Of a stretch of 64,000 nucleotides of DNA, positions 46,634-57,999 are shown in pieces. This DNA is from Tuctoria greenei (lineage: Eukaryota; Streptophyta; Magnoliopsida; Poales; Poaceae): the NCBI GenBank assembly GCA_036927565.1, contig JAYESD010000008.1:23702100-23766099 (forward strand), in the 5' to 3' direction. The number at the start of each line of letters is the position of its first letter. Position 1 is the stretch's first letter. A model generated the notes under the pieces. That model was not told where the DNA came from. It was given only the letters and a program-made list of their open reading frames with translations, and ran no database searches. A program made the position numbers and the translations under genes.

Positions 46634-48158
46634 TGAATGTGGCCTAGAGGGGGGCGAATAGGCCTTTCTGAATTTTTGTCAGAACCTGCAACACTTAACA
46701 ACCAGATCAAATCTCGAGATATCGGACTAGTCCGGTGTGTACCGACTAGGCTAATCAAATTTGATCGATTAACTTGATTCTAGGATGTAAGAAACAGAAT
46801 TATACTTGTAAGTGTTGCACAAATATGAACTAGGGTGTATCACAGATTAATCTTAAACTCAAAGTTTCAATGTAAAGTGAGCACAATTGATCGAAACCCT
46901 AGATGTATATATGAAATGTAAGAAAAATGGGTGCAAAGAAAGAACACAATGATTTTATCCCGTGGTTCGGTTCCCACAGAGGCAACCTACGTCCACGTTG
47001 AGGAGTCCATGAAAGGACCGGGTCTTCTCCAACCCTACCCTCGTTGGATCGCCACGAAGGCCAATCCTCTTCACTTATCACAAAGGGTAAATAACTGAAT
47101 TCTTCTCACACGTTGAGGGCTCCCCAAGATTACAGCAAGAACTCCACCAAGAACACACTCAAAAGGTTACAATGAAAATTACAAGAGTGTGTTAGGGAAT
47201 CAAACCAAGAGCTCAATGAGTGATGAATCGTGTCTCTCCAATGTTCCAAAGTGTATCCTCAAGGGATTGATCTTTGTTGCTTTTGATTTCGTGGAGAGAT
47301 GTGTTTTTGAGGCTCTTGGGAGGTGTGACGGCGCAGGGGGTCGAGAGTGGTAAAAGTTGGGCCGTGTACATCTATTTATATGGGGTTTCTAAAAGTGACC
47401 GTTAGGGTTTAGAAAGATCGGACTAGTCCGTGGTGGACACCGGACTAGTCTGGTGTGCTGAGTGTAGTAAACCCTAAGTGTCCCGAAATATCATACTAGT
47501 CCGGCTAGAAGCGGACTTGTCCGATTTCACTTTTGGAAATCTTCGGACTAGTCCGATTGATATCGGACTTGTCCAAAAACTTGAAACCCTAAGTGAATTG
47601 GGTGACAAGTACGCACTTGAGGACTTGTACGATTTATGTCAAAGGGTTTTCGGACTAGTCCGTGCTAATATTGGACTTGTCCAATTTACATCAGAATGAT
47701 ATCGGACTAGTCCGTTGTGTGATCGGACTTGTCCGATTTTGTGCAACTTGTGAAGTGTTTTGAGGACTAGTCCGCACTGGGGAGGACTAGTCCAATTCTA
47801 GCCAGAGAGGTATCAGACTAGTCCATGATGATATCGGATTTGTCTGATCTTGTGCAAAAAGATATCGAACTAGTCCGATGTCAGTCGGACTAGTCCGGTC
47901 CTGTATAAACTTGTGCAATGTGTGTGATTATTTGTGCTTGAGCTCTTGGGGTGTGTTTCCTTAACACATTCCATACACAATGATCTACTACACTTGTTCC
48001 TTGAGCTCTTATCCACATTGCTCCTCATTCTCCCTTCTTTTTGGCACTTTGCTTATTTTCTCATTAGAACCTGTGCTCATCTCAACAAAGTAGTTAGGAT
48101 CTCATTTGCTTGTCATAAATCATCCAAAACCCACAAGGGATTCCTAGATGCACTTTCA
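46634..48158 (-). repeat. 5' LTR (right copy) of the Sirevirus
   Basis: The LTR is 1525 bp and matches the left copy with small indels. The TATA box (minus) is at about 47370 and the palindrome array at 47416-47905. More motif copies here are mutated than in the Ty3 LTRs. Confidence 0.92.
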
Positions 48159-48398
48159 CTATCATACCTTTAGGAGTAGATTATTTAAGTGTGTGTCACA
48201 CTACCCCATATCATCAACTTACCCCTGTCATGATAATTACTTAATACTCTATATCTTGATCATAAGAATAATGTTTACTTTACTTCATCACCTTCCTTTG
48301 CGACAAATATGATACCTTAGGAATACTCATGGGTGAAATGCTATAATGATATTTCGTGTGGTTGTGGATTTATGTTGTTATCGTAAATAATATCAACA

Positions 48399-48866
48399 AT
48401 GTGCAAACAATATACCAAAGACTAGGATTGAGTGGGATAAACTGAAGCTTCATATTGTGCCTCCACTTTATGTAATTAGTCCCATCAAAGTGAGGAGGCT
48501 TGCCAAATGGAATAGACAAGAAGTTAGAATGAAATTTCAATCAATCATAATAACGAGAGTAGTCCCTTTCACTGCTCTCCTTCTTCTATTTCTTGTTCTC
48601 CTCGTTTCTCATCTTGAATCCCCATGAGACGAATCACCTCTTCGTCTTCTTCATCACTTGAGATTTGAATTCTAGGCCTTGGAACTCTTCTCCTTGGCCT
48701 CACTGAGTGTCACAAAGCCGACTTCTTCCTCATTGCTTCTCTTGGGTTCAAATTAACAGAGAGCCTAACTCACAGAGCCGACTTCTTCCTCACTCACATC
48801 GCTCTAGATTGTACACCATATCCTTTACAAGTGGTTAAGCTCTTAATAGAGTTACTCTGATATCAA
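48399..48866 (-). pseudogene. Gag fragment and primer-binding site of an older Sirevirus-like element
   Basis: On the minus strand, 48510-48420 encodes PFGKPPHFDGTNYIKWRHNM and then FIPLNPS, the conserved N-terminal gag motif also seen in the complete Sirevirus. Upstream is a degenerate acidic leader, and at about 48852-48864 a mutated primer-binding site (TGATATCAGAGTAA). The remainder of gag-pol is missing to the left, cut off where the family X LTR ends. Confidence 0.75.
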
Positions 48867-51490
48867 CAGAAAGTTTCATAGATGGAGAGAGGGTGAATAT
48901 ACTAATTAAACCTGAAACACACTTAATTTATCTGGCCAATCAGCAACTAGAGTCCGAACTAGTCTTGTCACAGTGTCTTTCAGGATCCTGAAGTACCATA
49001 TTTGACAATTAATTCACCTTATAAAATGTGTAAAAATTATAACACAACATTGTGTTAGGGGTTATTTACTAACCATTTCTACTAGTGTTAGTGTCTATTT
49101 GTATGCAGATAACTTATACTCCAAAAATATTAAGAATTGCAGGGACCAATCATAAAAAGATGTTTGTAGCCAAACAGGAGCCGCCACATTGTGGCACATG
49201 GATTCATGGGCCCATTTACAAGAGTAGTTGAGGGAATCCAATGGAAAATATCATGGGGAGGTTTGAAGTTCCCACCTAATAGCCACTCGGAGGAAGGACA
49301 CTACAAAAGGAGCCACAAAGGGGTGCAGCAGAACCAGGTGTTTGGTTGACTTGTTCCTGTCATGAAACTTAGTCTCCCGACACATGTTGACTCCATGTGG
49401 TGCCCCGAAGTCAGTGATGATTGATTCATCCATGAATGATGGCGCGAAGTGCCTTAGAAACCTGTATAAATAGCCCCCTTCACTCCCACACTCACACACA
49501 CCATAATTTTGAGATTAGTATACCACTCCAAAGGTTTACTTCTACATTAGAAGTTGCTAGATAGAAAGAGAGTGAGGGGAAGGAAAGGAGGAAGCTTGAG
49601 CCTTGTTCAAGAGCCTTCTCACACTTGTACCTCTACAGAAGTTTTCTTCAATGAATAAGCTTTCATGAACTTCAATTCAAGTTTCGTTATTTAATTCATA
49701 GTATTCTAGTCAAGTAGTTGTTTGTGGGTCATTGCTCTCTTCAATTAGGAGCTCTAGTCTTAACTTTGTATTCGAAAAGATTAGAGTTATGGTTGATAAC
49801 ATAGGCATGGTGCTTAAGTTAGAAACTGTCAGTGGATATCTTGTATACCAATGGACTAAAGAGATAGGCGGTAGGTGAGGACAACCCTATCCATCCTTTG
49901 TAATCCTCCACATTAGGCTACACCATAAGCTCTTACCAGTGAGTCGCCTGGTATACCAAAGGTAAGATCGTGTCTGAAACAAACAACCACCATAAATTGC
50001 TTTGAATTAAGGACAATCCTTTGGAGTTCCTCATTATTCCTTGCCTACCAAACAAACTTAGTGTCCTTGGGAGAGGGTTAAGACACACGTTCCTTGGATT
50101 TGATACCCATGGGAGTAATCTTAAGCGAAGTGTTACAACGGTATTTTGTGCATTTGCGGATTTTATCTGTGGTCGTAAGAAATACAAACAAGTGTGGGCT
50201 ACCCCATTATTTTGTGTAGGGAAGAGAAATTAAGTGATTCTATAAGTTCTAGTACAGTTTTATATCAAGTGAAGCATGAATAATGTACTAGGAACATTAT
50301 AGAATGTATAGCAATCCTAAAATATAACCGGGTAGCACGATTAACGATAAGGTGCTTCATGAAACCCAAATGATCAATTCTACCAATGAGTAAGTAAATG
50401 AATAAACAAGGAACACATGATTTATCATCGAGGTTTAGTTCCACAAAGGAAGCTACATCCGTGTTGAGGTGTCCATGAAGGACAAGGTCTCCTTCAACCA
50501 TAACCCTCTCCAAATGATCACAAAGATCAAACTTGATTCTCCACTAACTTTCTCAAGGGTAATATAAACTTTTCTTGTATTCCGCCACAAATTTGGAGCT
50601 TTTGGCAACCTCTAATCATCTAGGTTTTGAGTCCAAGAGTAACAAACACGAAATCAACAAGACAAGCATGAGAGAACCAATCCAAGATCTCAATCACAAT
50701 GGTTCCACCCCAATCCCATCTCGAATCAACCAAATCCCTCAAAGATCTATCTTAGGGGTCAAATATGTGAGGAAAGAGGGCTGAAAGAGCTCTATGGAGT
50801 GTATTGCGGCGCTAGGGTTCTCAAAAAGGTATTTGGGGTTGGAGATCCCTTATTTATAAGGGTCTCGACAAATAGTCGTTGATTCAAAAAAGTTAGGACA
50901 AGTTCGCACTATTCACCAGACTAGTCCAACGTTGGGGGACCATGCACGTGATTCATGATGTCCCCCACAAACTTTTAAATTCAAACGAACAGCTGACTCT
51001 GGTGAAGTCCGCACAAGGATGGACTAGTCTGAAGTTAAACAAATAGTCCTATTTTAATGCCTTCCCGGACAAATTTGATAGATCGGACTAGTACCATCAT
51101 AATGTCCGGACATGCTCGAACCATACAGACTTAGTACGAGTCTGGACTTGTCCAGAGAAGTCTGAAGTTAAATAGCGGTTATCCTTAGGACCGTTCTGAG
51201 GGATTCTCGCTCAATTAATTCCCAATATAATTGATTCAACTCTTTCAGGATTCTCATGCAATCTTGTTGTCATGTCCCTCTTGATAGTACAACGTTTCCT
51301 ATACCCAAGAAGAATAAAACACTAATTTTATACACATATGTGTCTTCAATGCCTTTTACTTTTCATTTTTGCGTGACTTCATATCCTGTCCTTAATAAAT
51401 TTGAATACAATCTAGACAAAGCTCATTAGTTCTTTAATTATCAGTCACCAATCAACCAAAACTCATAAAGGATGCATAGAGGCACTTTCA
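48867..51490 (-). repeat. Older Sirevirus-like LTR, split by a family X LTR
   Basis: The pieces 48867-49052 and 50191-51490 together resemble the Sirevirus LTR. The inner end is GGGTGAATA-like, a TATAAATAAG box is on the minus strand at about 50847-50858, decayed CGGACTAGTC motifs lie at about 50895-51170, and the outer end GGCACTTTCA is the same as in the complete element. The motif decay indicates an older insertion. Confidence 0.65.
49053..50190 (+). mobile_element. Second family X LTR (solo or partial)
   Basis: It begins near TGTTAGGGGTT and ends near AAATACAAACA. It shares with the first X LTR the TATAAATAG promoter (about 49467), the CTCGGAGGAAG block, the TGTAATCC-CCACATTAGGCTA block and a GCGGATTTTATCTGTGG block. 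I could not confirm a target duplication, so the boundaries are approximate. Confidence 0.55.
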
Positions 51491-53224
51491 AGTGCGTTCT
51501 AGGTTTCTAGATGAGTGTGTTGGGGCACTCGATGGAGCCGGGAATGTCCCAATGTGGCTTGTGACTTGGGAGTTGCAGCGGCACGACTAGGGTTGCCGAC
51601 GGCCGCTTGTTGCAGCGGGCTAACATTGAGCGAGTACATGTTCTATCTAACTCATGAACTAAGGAGGCAATGGGCATTATTAATTAGAGCGTAAACGGGC
51701 ACAACGGTCGATGCTACCACACTTGGGGGAGAAACGTGAGAAGTTCAAAATTGGGAGCACTAGGGCCTCCACTAGCTCGACTTCTCCTTCCCAATGGGTG
51801 TAGTGGATTGTGGTGACTCCGTGTGCGCACCTAGGAAGGCTGGAGTGACCATGAAAGTGATATATGGTAGAAGACGATGATGGAAAAAACAAGGGGGGAA
51901 ACAAGCAAAGGCCACTCGAGGAAGGGTTCATGGTATGCAAAGTGGCTCGTGCAGAGGTAAGGAAGATGATGAGTTTTTGTGCAAGTATGGAGGGACAATG
52001 GCCCTTTTAAAGGAGCATGGCGGCGAATCGACAAAGGCGGCATGTGCACAACAAAACAAGGCAGGACAAAAGTTATGCGCATTGGGAAGCTTTGCACACT
52101 CTATGTTGAGGTTTCTTCCAGCTGGTGAAAGGATGGCACGACGGAACAGGATAGGCAAGCGGCAGAGGGGACGACACCATCATGATGTTGGGGCAGCATG
52201 CTGGATCGTGAAGATCATAGACGCTTGTGATGGGACATGAGTGAGGAAACTTGGCGTGCACAGTACTCCTTACTAGCTGGCAATATGGTGAAAAGGGGAG
52301 AAGAGGATGATGTTGGTGATTCACGCGGTCCATGTACAGGAGGAAGACGAGGAAGCCTTCGGTCCTTCATCAAAGGTAGAAGAAGGGTGTGGTTAGAGTC
52401 GGGCTGAGCTGGGCTGTAGTGGAAAGGACTGGGCCGCTAGAGGAATTGGGTTGCGTCGGGAAGTTGGCTCGCTGGCTCGCGTGGGTAGAGAAGAAAAAGA
52501 AGGGTGGTAGGCCAGAAAGAGGAAGAAGAAGTTGGCTCGGTAGAGAAGGGGAAGGGAGGGGGGAAAGGTCTTGTGAATTTCTAAATTTAGATATTAATTC
52601 AATTTTAAATTTGAATTGGTTCGGGGTGTTTCCTTGAATCTCAGAAACTTATTCGAATTGGAGTTGCACAAGATTATTCTTTCTAGACCATTGAATTAAT
52701 TTTTATACAATCAATTTATTTATTGTATTTTGGATAGAGTTATTGTAAGCAATATATTGTTTGAACTCCCATAATTTGCTACTAAACTGGGTTAGTATTT
52801 TACTTATTGTAGGTAAACTAATAGTTGACATTTATATGTATGTGTGTTTACATATATGTCTCACTTATTTATTTGAAGCATTGCACTTTAAGTTTGTAAT
52901 TTGAGTTTTATTTATATATATTGTTTTTGTTTTAGACTTTGATTTGGCTTAAGATCCTATAACATTTAATCAATTGTTTGCTTTCTTTTATTAGCTATCT
53001 TAAATAGTGGTGAGCTCACATGTTCAGGTTTATGGGTGTATCGTAATTTCCTCTATGCTTCTACATATGTTCTAATTTATAATTGATTTATATTTAAACT
53101 TGTATGTGTTCGTTTTTTGTACAATTATACGCTTTGTTTATTGATGATTAATGTTTGTTCAAGGTTTACCAAAAAAATAATTCAATGTGATTTTTATCTT
53201 GTTTAAAATTTTGGGGATGTGACA
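51491..53224 (-). mobile_element. Probable decayed LTR sequence
   Basis: The right edge reads GGGGATGTGACA, which in reverse (TGTCACATCCCC) is a common start of grass LTRs. A GC-rich section (51700-52560) with short open frames on both strands and an AT-rich section (52580-53220) follow. No protein motif, partner LTR or target duplication was found. Confidence 0.35.
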
Positions 53225-53449
53225 CATTGTTCACTCCATCTCACACGCTATTTACTTCTTGCACTTAGTATAGGGTGTATCAATTAGCCATCTTAGTTGA
53301 TTTGAATGCATATATAATTGTATTTATTATGGGCAGAGAAGATGAACTATGGTAAAATAATCTCTCATTGGTATGTGAAATCTTATCTAAAACATTTTTT
53401 TAAAATAGGGGAAGGGGGGTAATATGTAATGACCTTTACCTATGGATGT

Positions 53450-53900
53450 AAATGGTGCGGTACACATTGCACCAAAATGTAACACCGATTCCATCGTAGA
53501 GACACACCCCACACGGTGCGGACTGGCAAACCAAGAAAAAGGGGATGAATCAACCAAGCGCCATGTAGTATCACTGCACTAATGGCGCACTAACCTTACT
53601 TGCTAATTATTCAGTTGTGTGGTCCGTTGGTTAACAACTCTGCATATCAGGTAACGGGCCACGCGATACTCGATCGTATAACGGAAGATATAGCTTATCC
53701 TTATCTGCGGCGGTGGCTGGCTGGCTGGTACCTTCTCCTCCTTTTCCACTGAAACTGATCGCATATATAACAGAAAAGGGGCGGTTCACGCGTCGCGTTC
53801 GGCGATGAGGACTGGTGCCGCCGTCGACGTCTTCTTCCACGGGCAGGTTCCGGCCGTGTTCAGGCGCCACGGGCGGTTGTTATGACACTGGAAAACACAA
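53450..53900. repeat. Diverged duplicate of DNA upstream of the XTH gene
   Basis: This stretch matches about 59140-59600 in the same orientation. Shared pieces include CCATCGTAGAGACACACC against CCACCGTGGAGACGCACC, GGTCCGTTGGTTAA against GATCCGTTCGGTTAA, CATAACGGAAG-GCTTATC, and GCGGTTCACGCGTCG against GTGGTTCGCGCGTCG. No XTH coding exon is attached to this copy. Confidence 0.6.
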
Positions 53901-54298
53901 GGAATGTGACTTTCTGCATGTGGCCAGGTTATCCATTTTTTAAATAAAAAACAAAACATCAGGAAATAAATCCAAGATAAAAGCGTTGTCTAAATATAGC
54001 TTTCATTCTAACAGATTGGATCAAACATCCATTTCTAAAGTTGTATTCCCATTGATCCTTCCGAGGAGACTTATTATCAAAGATTTTCCCAATTTTTTGT
54101 ACGGAGGTAGCTCAAAAGGCTAAGATAAAATCATCAATGAAGAAAGGCCGAAAGGTATCAAGGTTGATGGGTATGCGCCATGGGCGGAACGTCCGGTGCT
54201 GCCATGAACTGGCAGCTGCTATCTATTCAGCTATTGTCTGTCCGCTCGACCACTTTGAGGATTTGCAAGAAATGCTGGCCGGTGTTCCCGTTAAGATG

Positions 54299-54380
54299 TA
54301 TTCCCACGATCTCAAAATACTTATCACTTAGAACAAGAAATTTAATTTATATGATAAGTATTTTATGATGAATGGAGTAA
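54299..54380. mobile_element. Degenerate Stowaway-like MITE
   Basis: CTCAAAATACTTATCA and TGATAAGTATTTTATGATG face each other across about 30 bases, and the right end reads AATGGAGTA. This is the core layout of grass Stowaway elements with worn termini. Confidence 0.6.
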
Positions 54381-54777
54381 TGCAGAAGCATATGAAAGAG
54401 AGGTACCACAAAAAGAATTGCCACACCATAAAAAACATATATAAAGGGAGTAAAAATCAAAATTGTAGGCCGTCTAGCAAGGAAAGAAATTGCATGTGCC
54501 GAATGCATAAAAAAGGTGTAGACTTCTCCTCCAAACAATTCACGCTGAAGTTGATAATTGTTGCTATCCAATTTGAGCTATCTATGGAGTATTAGGTGTA
54601 AAAAATTGGATGTTCTAAGAAAAAACACTAACCTTGTCTTCGTACTATAGCTGGTGATAAAATAAAAAGACAGGACCTTATTTTTCTGAAAACGGATAAA
54701 ATAAGAAAATATACCTTTTTCTATAATGTTTAATGAAAATTGATAAATATTTTAATATATTTGCTATGTTTAACATG

Positions 54778-55009
54778 TGACTTGATAGTTCTTTATTTGG
54801 GGTCAAAAATGCAGATAAAAAAATGAGTGAATGCTACTAAGAATATAAAAAACTTTGTAATTATAGAAAATTAACTAATAACCAACCTATTTGTGACTTG
54901 ATAGCTCTTTCTTTCGGGTCAAAAATGGAAATAAAAAAATGAGTGAATGCCACTAAAAATATAAAAAACTTTGTAATTATAGAAAATTAACTAATAACCA
55001 ACCTATTTC
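54778..55009. repeat. Tandem duplication, unit 116 bp
   Basis: TGACTTGATAG starts at 54778 and again at 54894. The two copies differ at only a few bases and both end AACTAATAACCAACCTATTT. The duplication is recent and has no coding content. Confidence 0.93.
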
Positions 55010-55503
55010 TTGGTATTGTCGAGATTCTAAAAAACTGTTAAAAGCTTCTGTGTGGTGCCACAAAAGTCATGCAACGATGCTAGTCTTGTAATTAAACTTC
55101 TCAGAAAGAATGTTTGTTAGGTCCTATCAAGACATCTATGGGTAGCTCCCTAAAATCTACTATTTTTCTTCAATTCTCGATGACCCACTCCACGGTACTT
55201 CGATTCAACGCTCCATGCATCTAGGAAGATGTAACTGAAGATCGATATACATCTTATATTTTTATGTTCATGTCCTTGAAAACACAATCATATATATTTT
55301 CTACGAACTTTCTGCTATACATGCTTAATTTGCCTACTCTTGTACAAATTTACTAGCCCATGTATGTGGAAGCACGGATTTACGCAATGGTTGTTGTATC
55401 ATAGCTTGTGGTCCTCGTGCAGACTTGTACATTCGCACCAAATAATTTATGATTGCACTTTTGGCAGCAGGACAATTAATTTCACATACAACCGGGAAGC
55501 CTA

Positions 55504-55670
55504 CCTAGAGATGGGAATCTAGTCGTGCCCCATTCGTGCTTCGGTCCGAAATGGCCCAGGTCCAAAAGCACGTCGGGCTGGTGATCAAAAATCAAGGCAA
55601 GGCATGGCCCGAGGCCTGACGGACCGCCTTCAGGCCGTGCCAGGCCCGAGCACGGCTACTCTGATTTTAG
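55504..55670. mobile_element. hAT-like terminal fragment
   Basis: It begins TAGAGATGGGAATC and continues with dense GGCCCG/CGGGCC-type motifs (CATGGCCCGAGGCC, CAGGCCCGAGCACGG) resembling the subterminal repeats of grass Ac-like hAT elements. A related stretch starts at about 62531. No transposase is present. Confidence 0.45.
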
Positions 55671-56039
55671 CCCACAAACAATTAAAATTTTAAGAAAACC
55701 AAGTTTTGTATGAAATAAATGGACAAAAAAATTCCAAAAAATATGTAAAAAAATTAAAGTGATAGAGAATATTTTTTTGAGGAATTTAAAAAATCATCGA
55801 AATCAGACCAAATTTGAGGAAATTATACAAGTTTGAACTTCCATTGACTAGCAGATATCCCCTCTTGTTTGTTTTTCGACTTTGTGTTGTGATGCGAGCA
55901 CTTTGTAATGATGTGGTGACACTGTGTGTGTATGTAATGACTATTTGCTGTTGTGATATATGTTGTTTCTTTGCTGCTGCTGCTGTTGTGTATCTGGTCA
56001 TCGAGCCAAACAACATTTTCTGTTTTTTTAATTAAAAAC

Positions 56040-56372
56040 CTTATTTATGACAATTTTTATACAAATTCGTCACAAATAAGACATCTATTTTTTGTGATGG
56101 CTGATATGGCCGTCGCAAATTAACTTTACTAATTTGTGACGACCAAGAATAGCCGTCGCAAATAATAGCTTAATTGTGACGGCTTGTGACAGCCGTCGCA
56201 ATTTATCGAGCCAAGTCCATCTGCCGGTCCCGGGCTCTTATTTGCAACGGCTACGGGCCACCGTCGCAAATTAGTCAAATTACAACAAAATTCGAGCGAC
56301 AGCCGAAAACCGTTGCAAATAGCTTATTTGCGACTGTTCTGGCCGTCGCAAATCGTCGGGATTTCTGTAGTG
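56040..56372. mobile_element. Right end of another CACTA-like element
   Basis: Many GCCGTCGCAAAT and ATTTGCGACGG units in both orientations lead to GGGATTTCTGTAGTG, a CACTA-type terminus (CACTACAGAAATCCC in reverse). No left terminus is seen to the left, so the element is truncated or its other end lies in unrecognised DNA. Confidence 0.65.
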
Positions 56373-56969
56373 GTGGCTTGCTTTTTGACGTGCTTTCGAG
56401 CTGGCTCGTTTGACCCGGCCCATCTGGCTACCTATATATAGAGTGGTTGAGATTGTTTTTCTTTCTTTTAATGGCTAAAATGGGTTTGGGATGTGCGTGT
56501 CTCTTGGAGACAGTCTAATTAATATACAACGCCACAGTTTGCTGTTGCACAAAGAAACTTAAATTTTCTTTTTGGTGTTAATTACTGTGATAACTCTGAA
56601 GTTCTTGGTCCTTTTGATATACAAGTATTTACTCCAAGGGTGAATACAAGACACCAATCTGTTTCAATAGGTTCAGAGATCTTTACCAAAACAACCACTC
56701 ACATAGTCAAAAAAAAATGATTCCGTTTGGAGAGGCGGTCACCAAACATTCAATCTGATCAATAATATACAGAAGAAGAGATTCAAACTCGGATGGCTAG
56801 CTAGATGACAACCACCGTCATTAGCCAATAAATCTCAGAGAGATTCTCTTGTGTATCACACTGACACGATGAACAAGAAGCATCAAAGAGAAAGAAAAAT
56901 AATAATAAATCAAGAACAATGGAGGCCTTTCATGAATATGTTGACGACCGGCCTGGCGTGGCTATTAAT

Positions 56970-57913
56970 TTAGTTGCGGCTGCACTCGCCAGGGAACCCT
57001 TGTGGGAACCTCCACCCATCCTGGCAGTAGTTGTAGCGCATGTAGTTGTTCTCGGCCCAGGCTATGGTGCCCCACTCGGCCTTGTCCGGCTGCTGGTTCA
57101 TCCACCTGCCACTTCCGGCAGGACAGGAGCCGCCGCTGACGCAGGCATCGGCGTAGTAGCTTTGGTAGGAGACGGTGAAGGGAGCGTGCGACCAGTCGAT
57201 GGGGACCTTGCCCTTCTCGGTTGCCCAGTAGCTGCCGTCCCAGAGCGTGGCGTGCACGCTCATGGGCTTGGCGTTCGGGTAGGGGATGTCGGCGTAGCGC
57301 TTGAAGCACCGGATGACGTCGTCGTCGACCTTGAAGATGATGTTCTCGGGGTTCCAGATGATGGTGTAGGCGTGGTACTGGGCGGCCGGGTCGAACCAGA
57401 GGTCGAACTGGTGCTCCTTCTTGCCGTCTCCGTTGGCCCACACGTTGGTGTTGAGCACCACCGGCGCGCCGCTCGAGTTGCCCATGAACTCCATGTCGAT
57501 CTCGTCGCGGTAGTTATCGTCTCCAGAAGAAAGCTGCATTACTCATCCAAAAAGTATCAGAATTATATATCAGTCATATGTATGGTCGACTGGTGAGCAA
57601 CAAAAGTTGAAGTGCATGCAAAGCTGGAAGATTAGAATTTTACATAGAAGCAGCTGACGGTGCCAGCAGAGTTGCCCGGGATAAGCTTCATCTTGATGCT
57701 GAACTCGCCGAATAGGTACTTCTGCTTGGAGTTGAAGCCGCCGCCGGACTGTTGGTTGAGGCTGACCATGGCCACCTGCTGGCCCGAAGCGTCGAAGTCC
57801 GCGCGGACATTGCCATCTGTAGTGAAGTCGTCGTTGAGCCAGTGCTCCGACGAGGCCGCCTGCAGGAGGGCGAGAGCGACGGCGAGGGACGCGAGATGAC
57901 ACCACCTGGCCAT
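56970..57913 (-). CDS. Xyloglucan endotransglucosylase/hydrolase (XTH), two exons
   Basis: Exon 1 is 57913-57644 and exon 2 is 57533-56970. The 110-nt intron starts GTAAAA and ends ATGCAG, and the joined frame is 277 residues, close to the usual 280-300. XTHs cut xyloglucan in the primary cell wall and either rejoin it to another chain or hydrolyse it. Residues 1 to about 22 (MARWCH, then a Leu/Ala-rich core ending AASS) form a secretory signal. The glycoside hydrolase family 16 catalytic site reads DEIDMEFMG at about 99-107, with the two Glu and central Asp intact, followed directly by the N-glycosylation site NSS. The acceptor-loop region NPENIIFKVDDDVIR follows. The C-terminal XET_C region keeps its Cys residues (DACVSGGSCP, YNYCQDGW, GECSRN). 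Met at both variable positions, where Phe and Leu are more usual, occurs in some grass XTHs. The gene appears intact; the subfamily number cannot be assigned by eye. Confidence 0.95.
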
Positions 57914-57986
57914 GGCTGCTGCTGCTCTGATCTTTTGAAACGGTGCGGGTTGGTTTAGTGCAGCACAGCAGAGGAGGTGGTGCCGC

Positions 57987-57992
57987 TTTATA
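57987..57992 (-). promoter_or_regulatory. TATA box of the XTH gene
   Basis: The minus strand reads GTATAAAGCGG, about 75 bases upstream of the start codon at 57913. The spacing fits a short leader. Confidence 0.65.
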
Positions 57993-57999
57993 CTGCTGA

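Larger units (their letters stand above)
36414..48158 (-). mobile_element. Sirevirus-type Ty1/copia retrotransposon (11.7 kb)
   Basis: It is flanked by CTATC (36409-36413 and 48159-48163). LTRs of about 1.5 kb begin TGAATGT and end CACTTTCA on the plus strand. The primer-binding site, gag with a zinc knuckle, protease, integrase, RT and RNase H are in copia order on the minus strand. An extra env-like reading frame lies between RNase H and the 3' LTR, the arrangement typical of the Sirevirus lineage. Multiple stops and frameshifts show this copy is inactive. Confidence 0.93.
29376..48398 (+). mobile_element. Family X LTR, split into four pieces by three nested insertions
   Basis: Pieces at 29376-29872, 33403-34094, 36351-36413 and 48164-48398 read continuously once the inserted elements are removed. 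The LTR begins TGTTGACAG and appears to end ATATCAACA. It contains a TATA-type promoter (TATAAATAG at about 29860) and resembles, at a diverged level, the LTR at 49053-50190 (shared TGTAAT-CC-CACATT and GCGGATTTTATCTGTGG-like blocks). Superfamily is not established. Confidence 0.6.
53901..55503. other. Intergenic repeat debris
   Basis: Apart from a Stowaway-like MITE (54299-54380) and a 116-bp tandem duplication (54778-55009), nothing recognisable is present. Short open frames around 54137-54368 show no family signature. Confidence 0.5.

Noticed and set aside
56919..57596. A 225-residue open frame on the plus strand over the XTH gene
   Set aside because: It is antisense to the XTH coding exon, very Val/Gly/Asp-rich, and has no family signature. 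GC-rich third positions of XTH create it.
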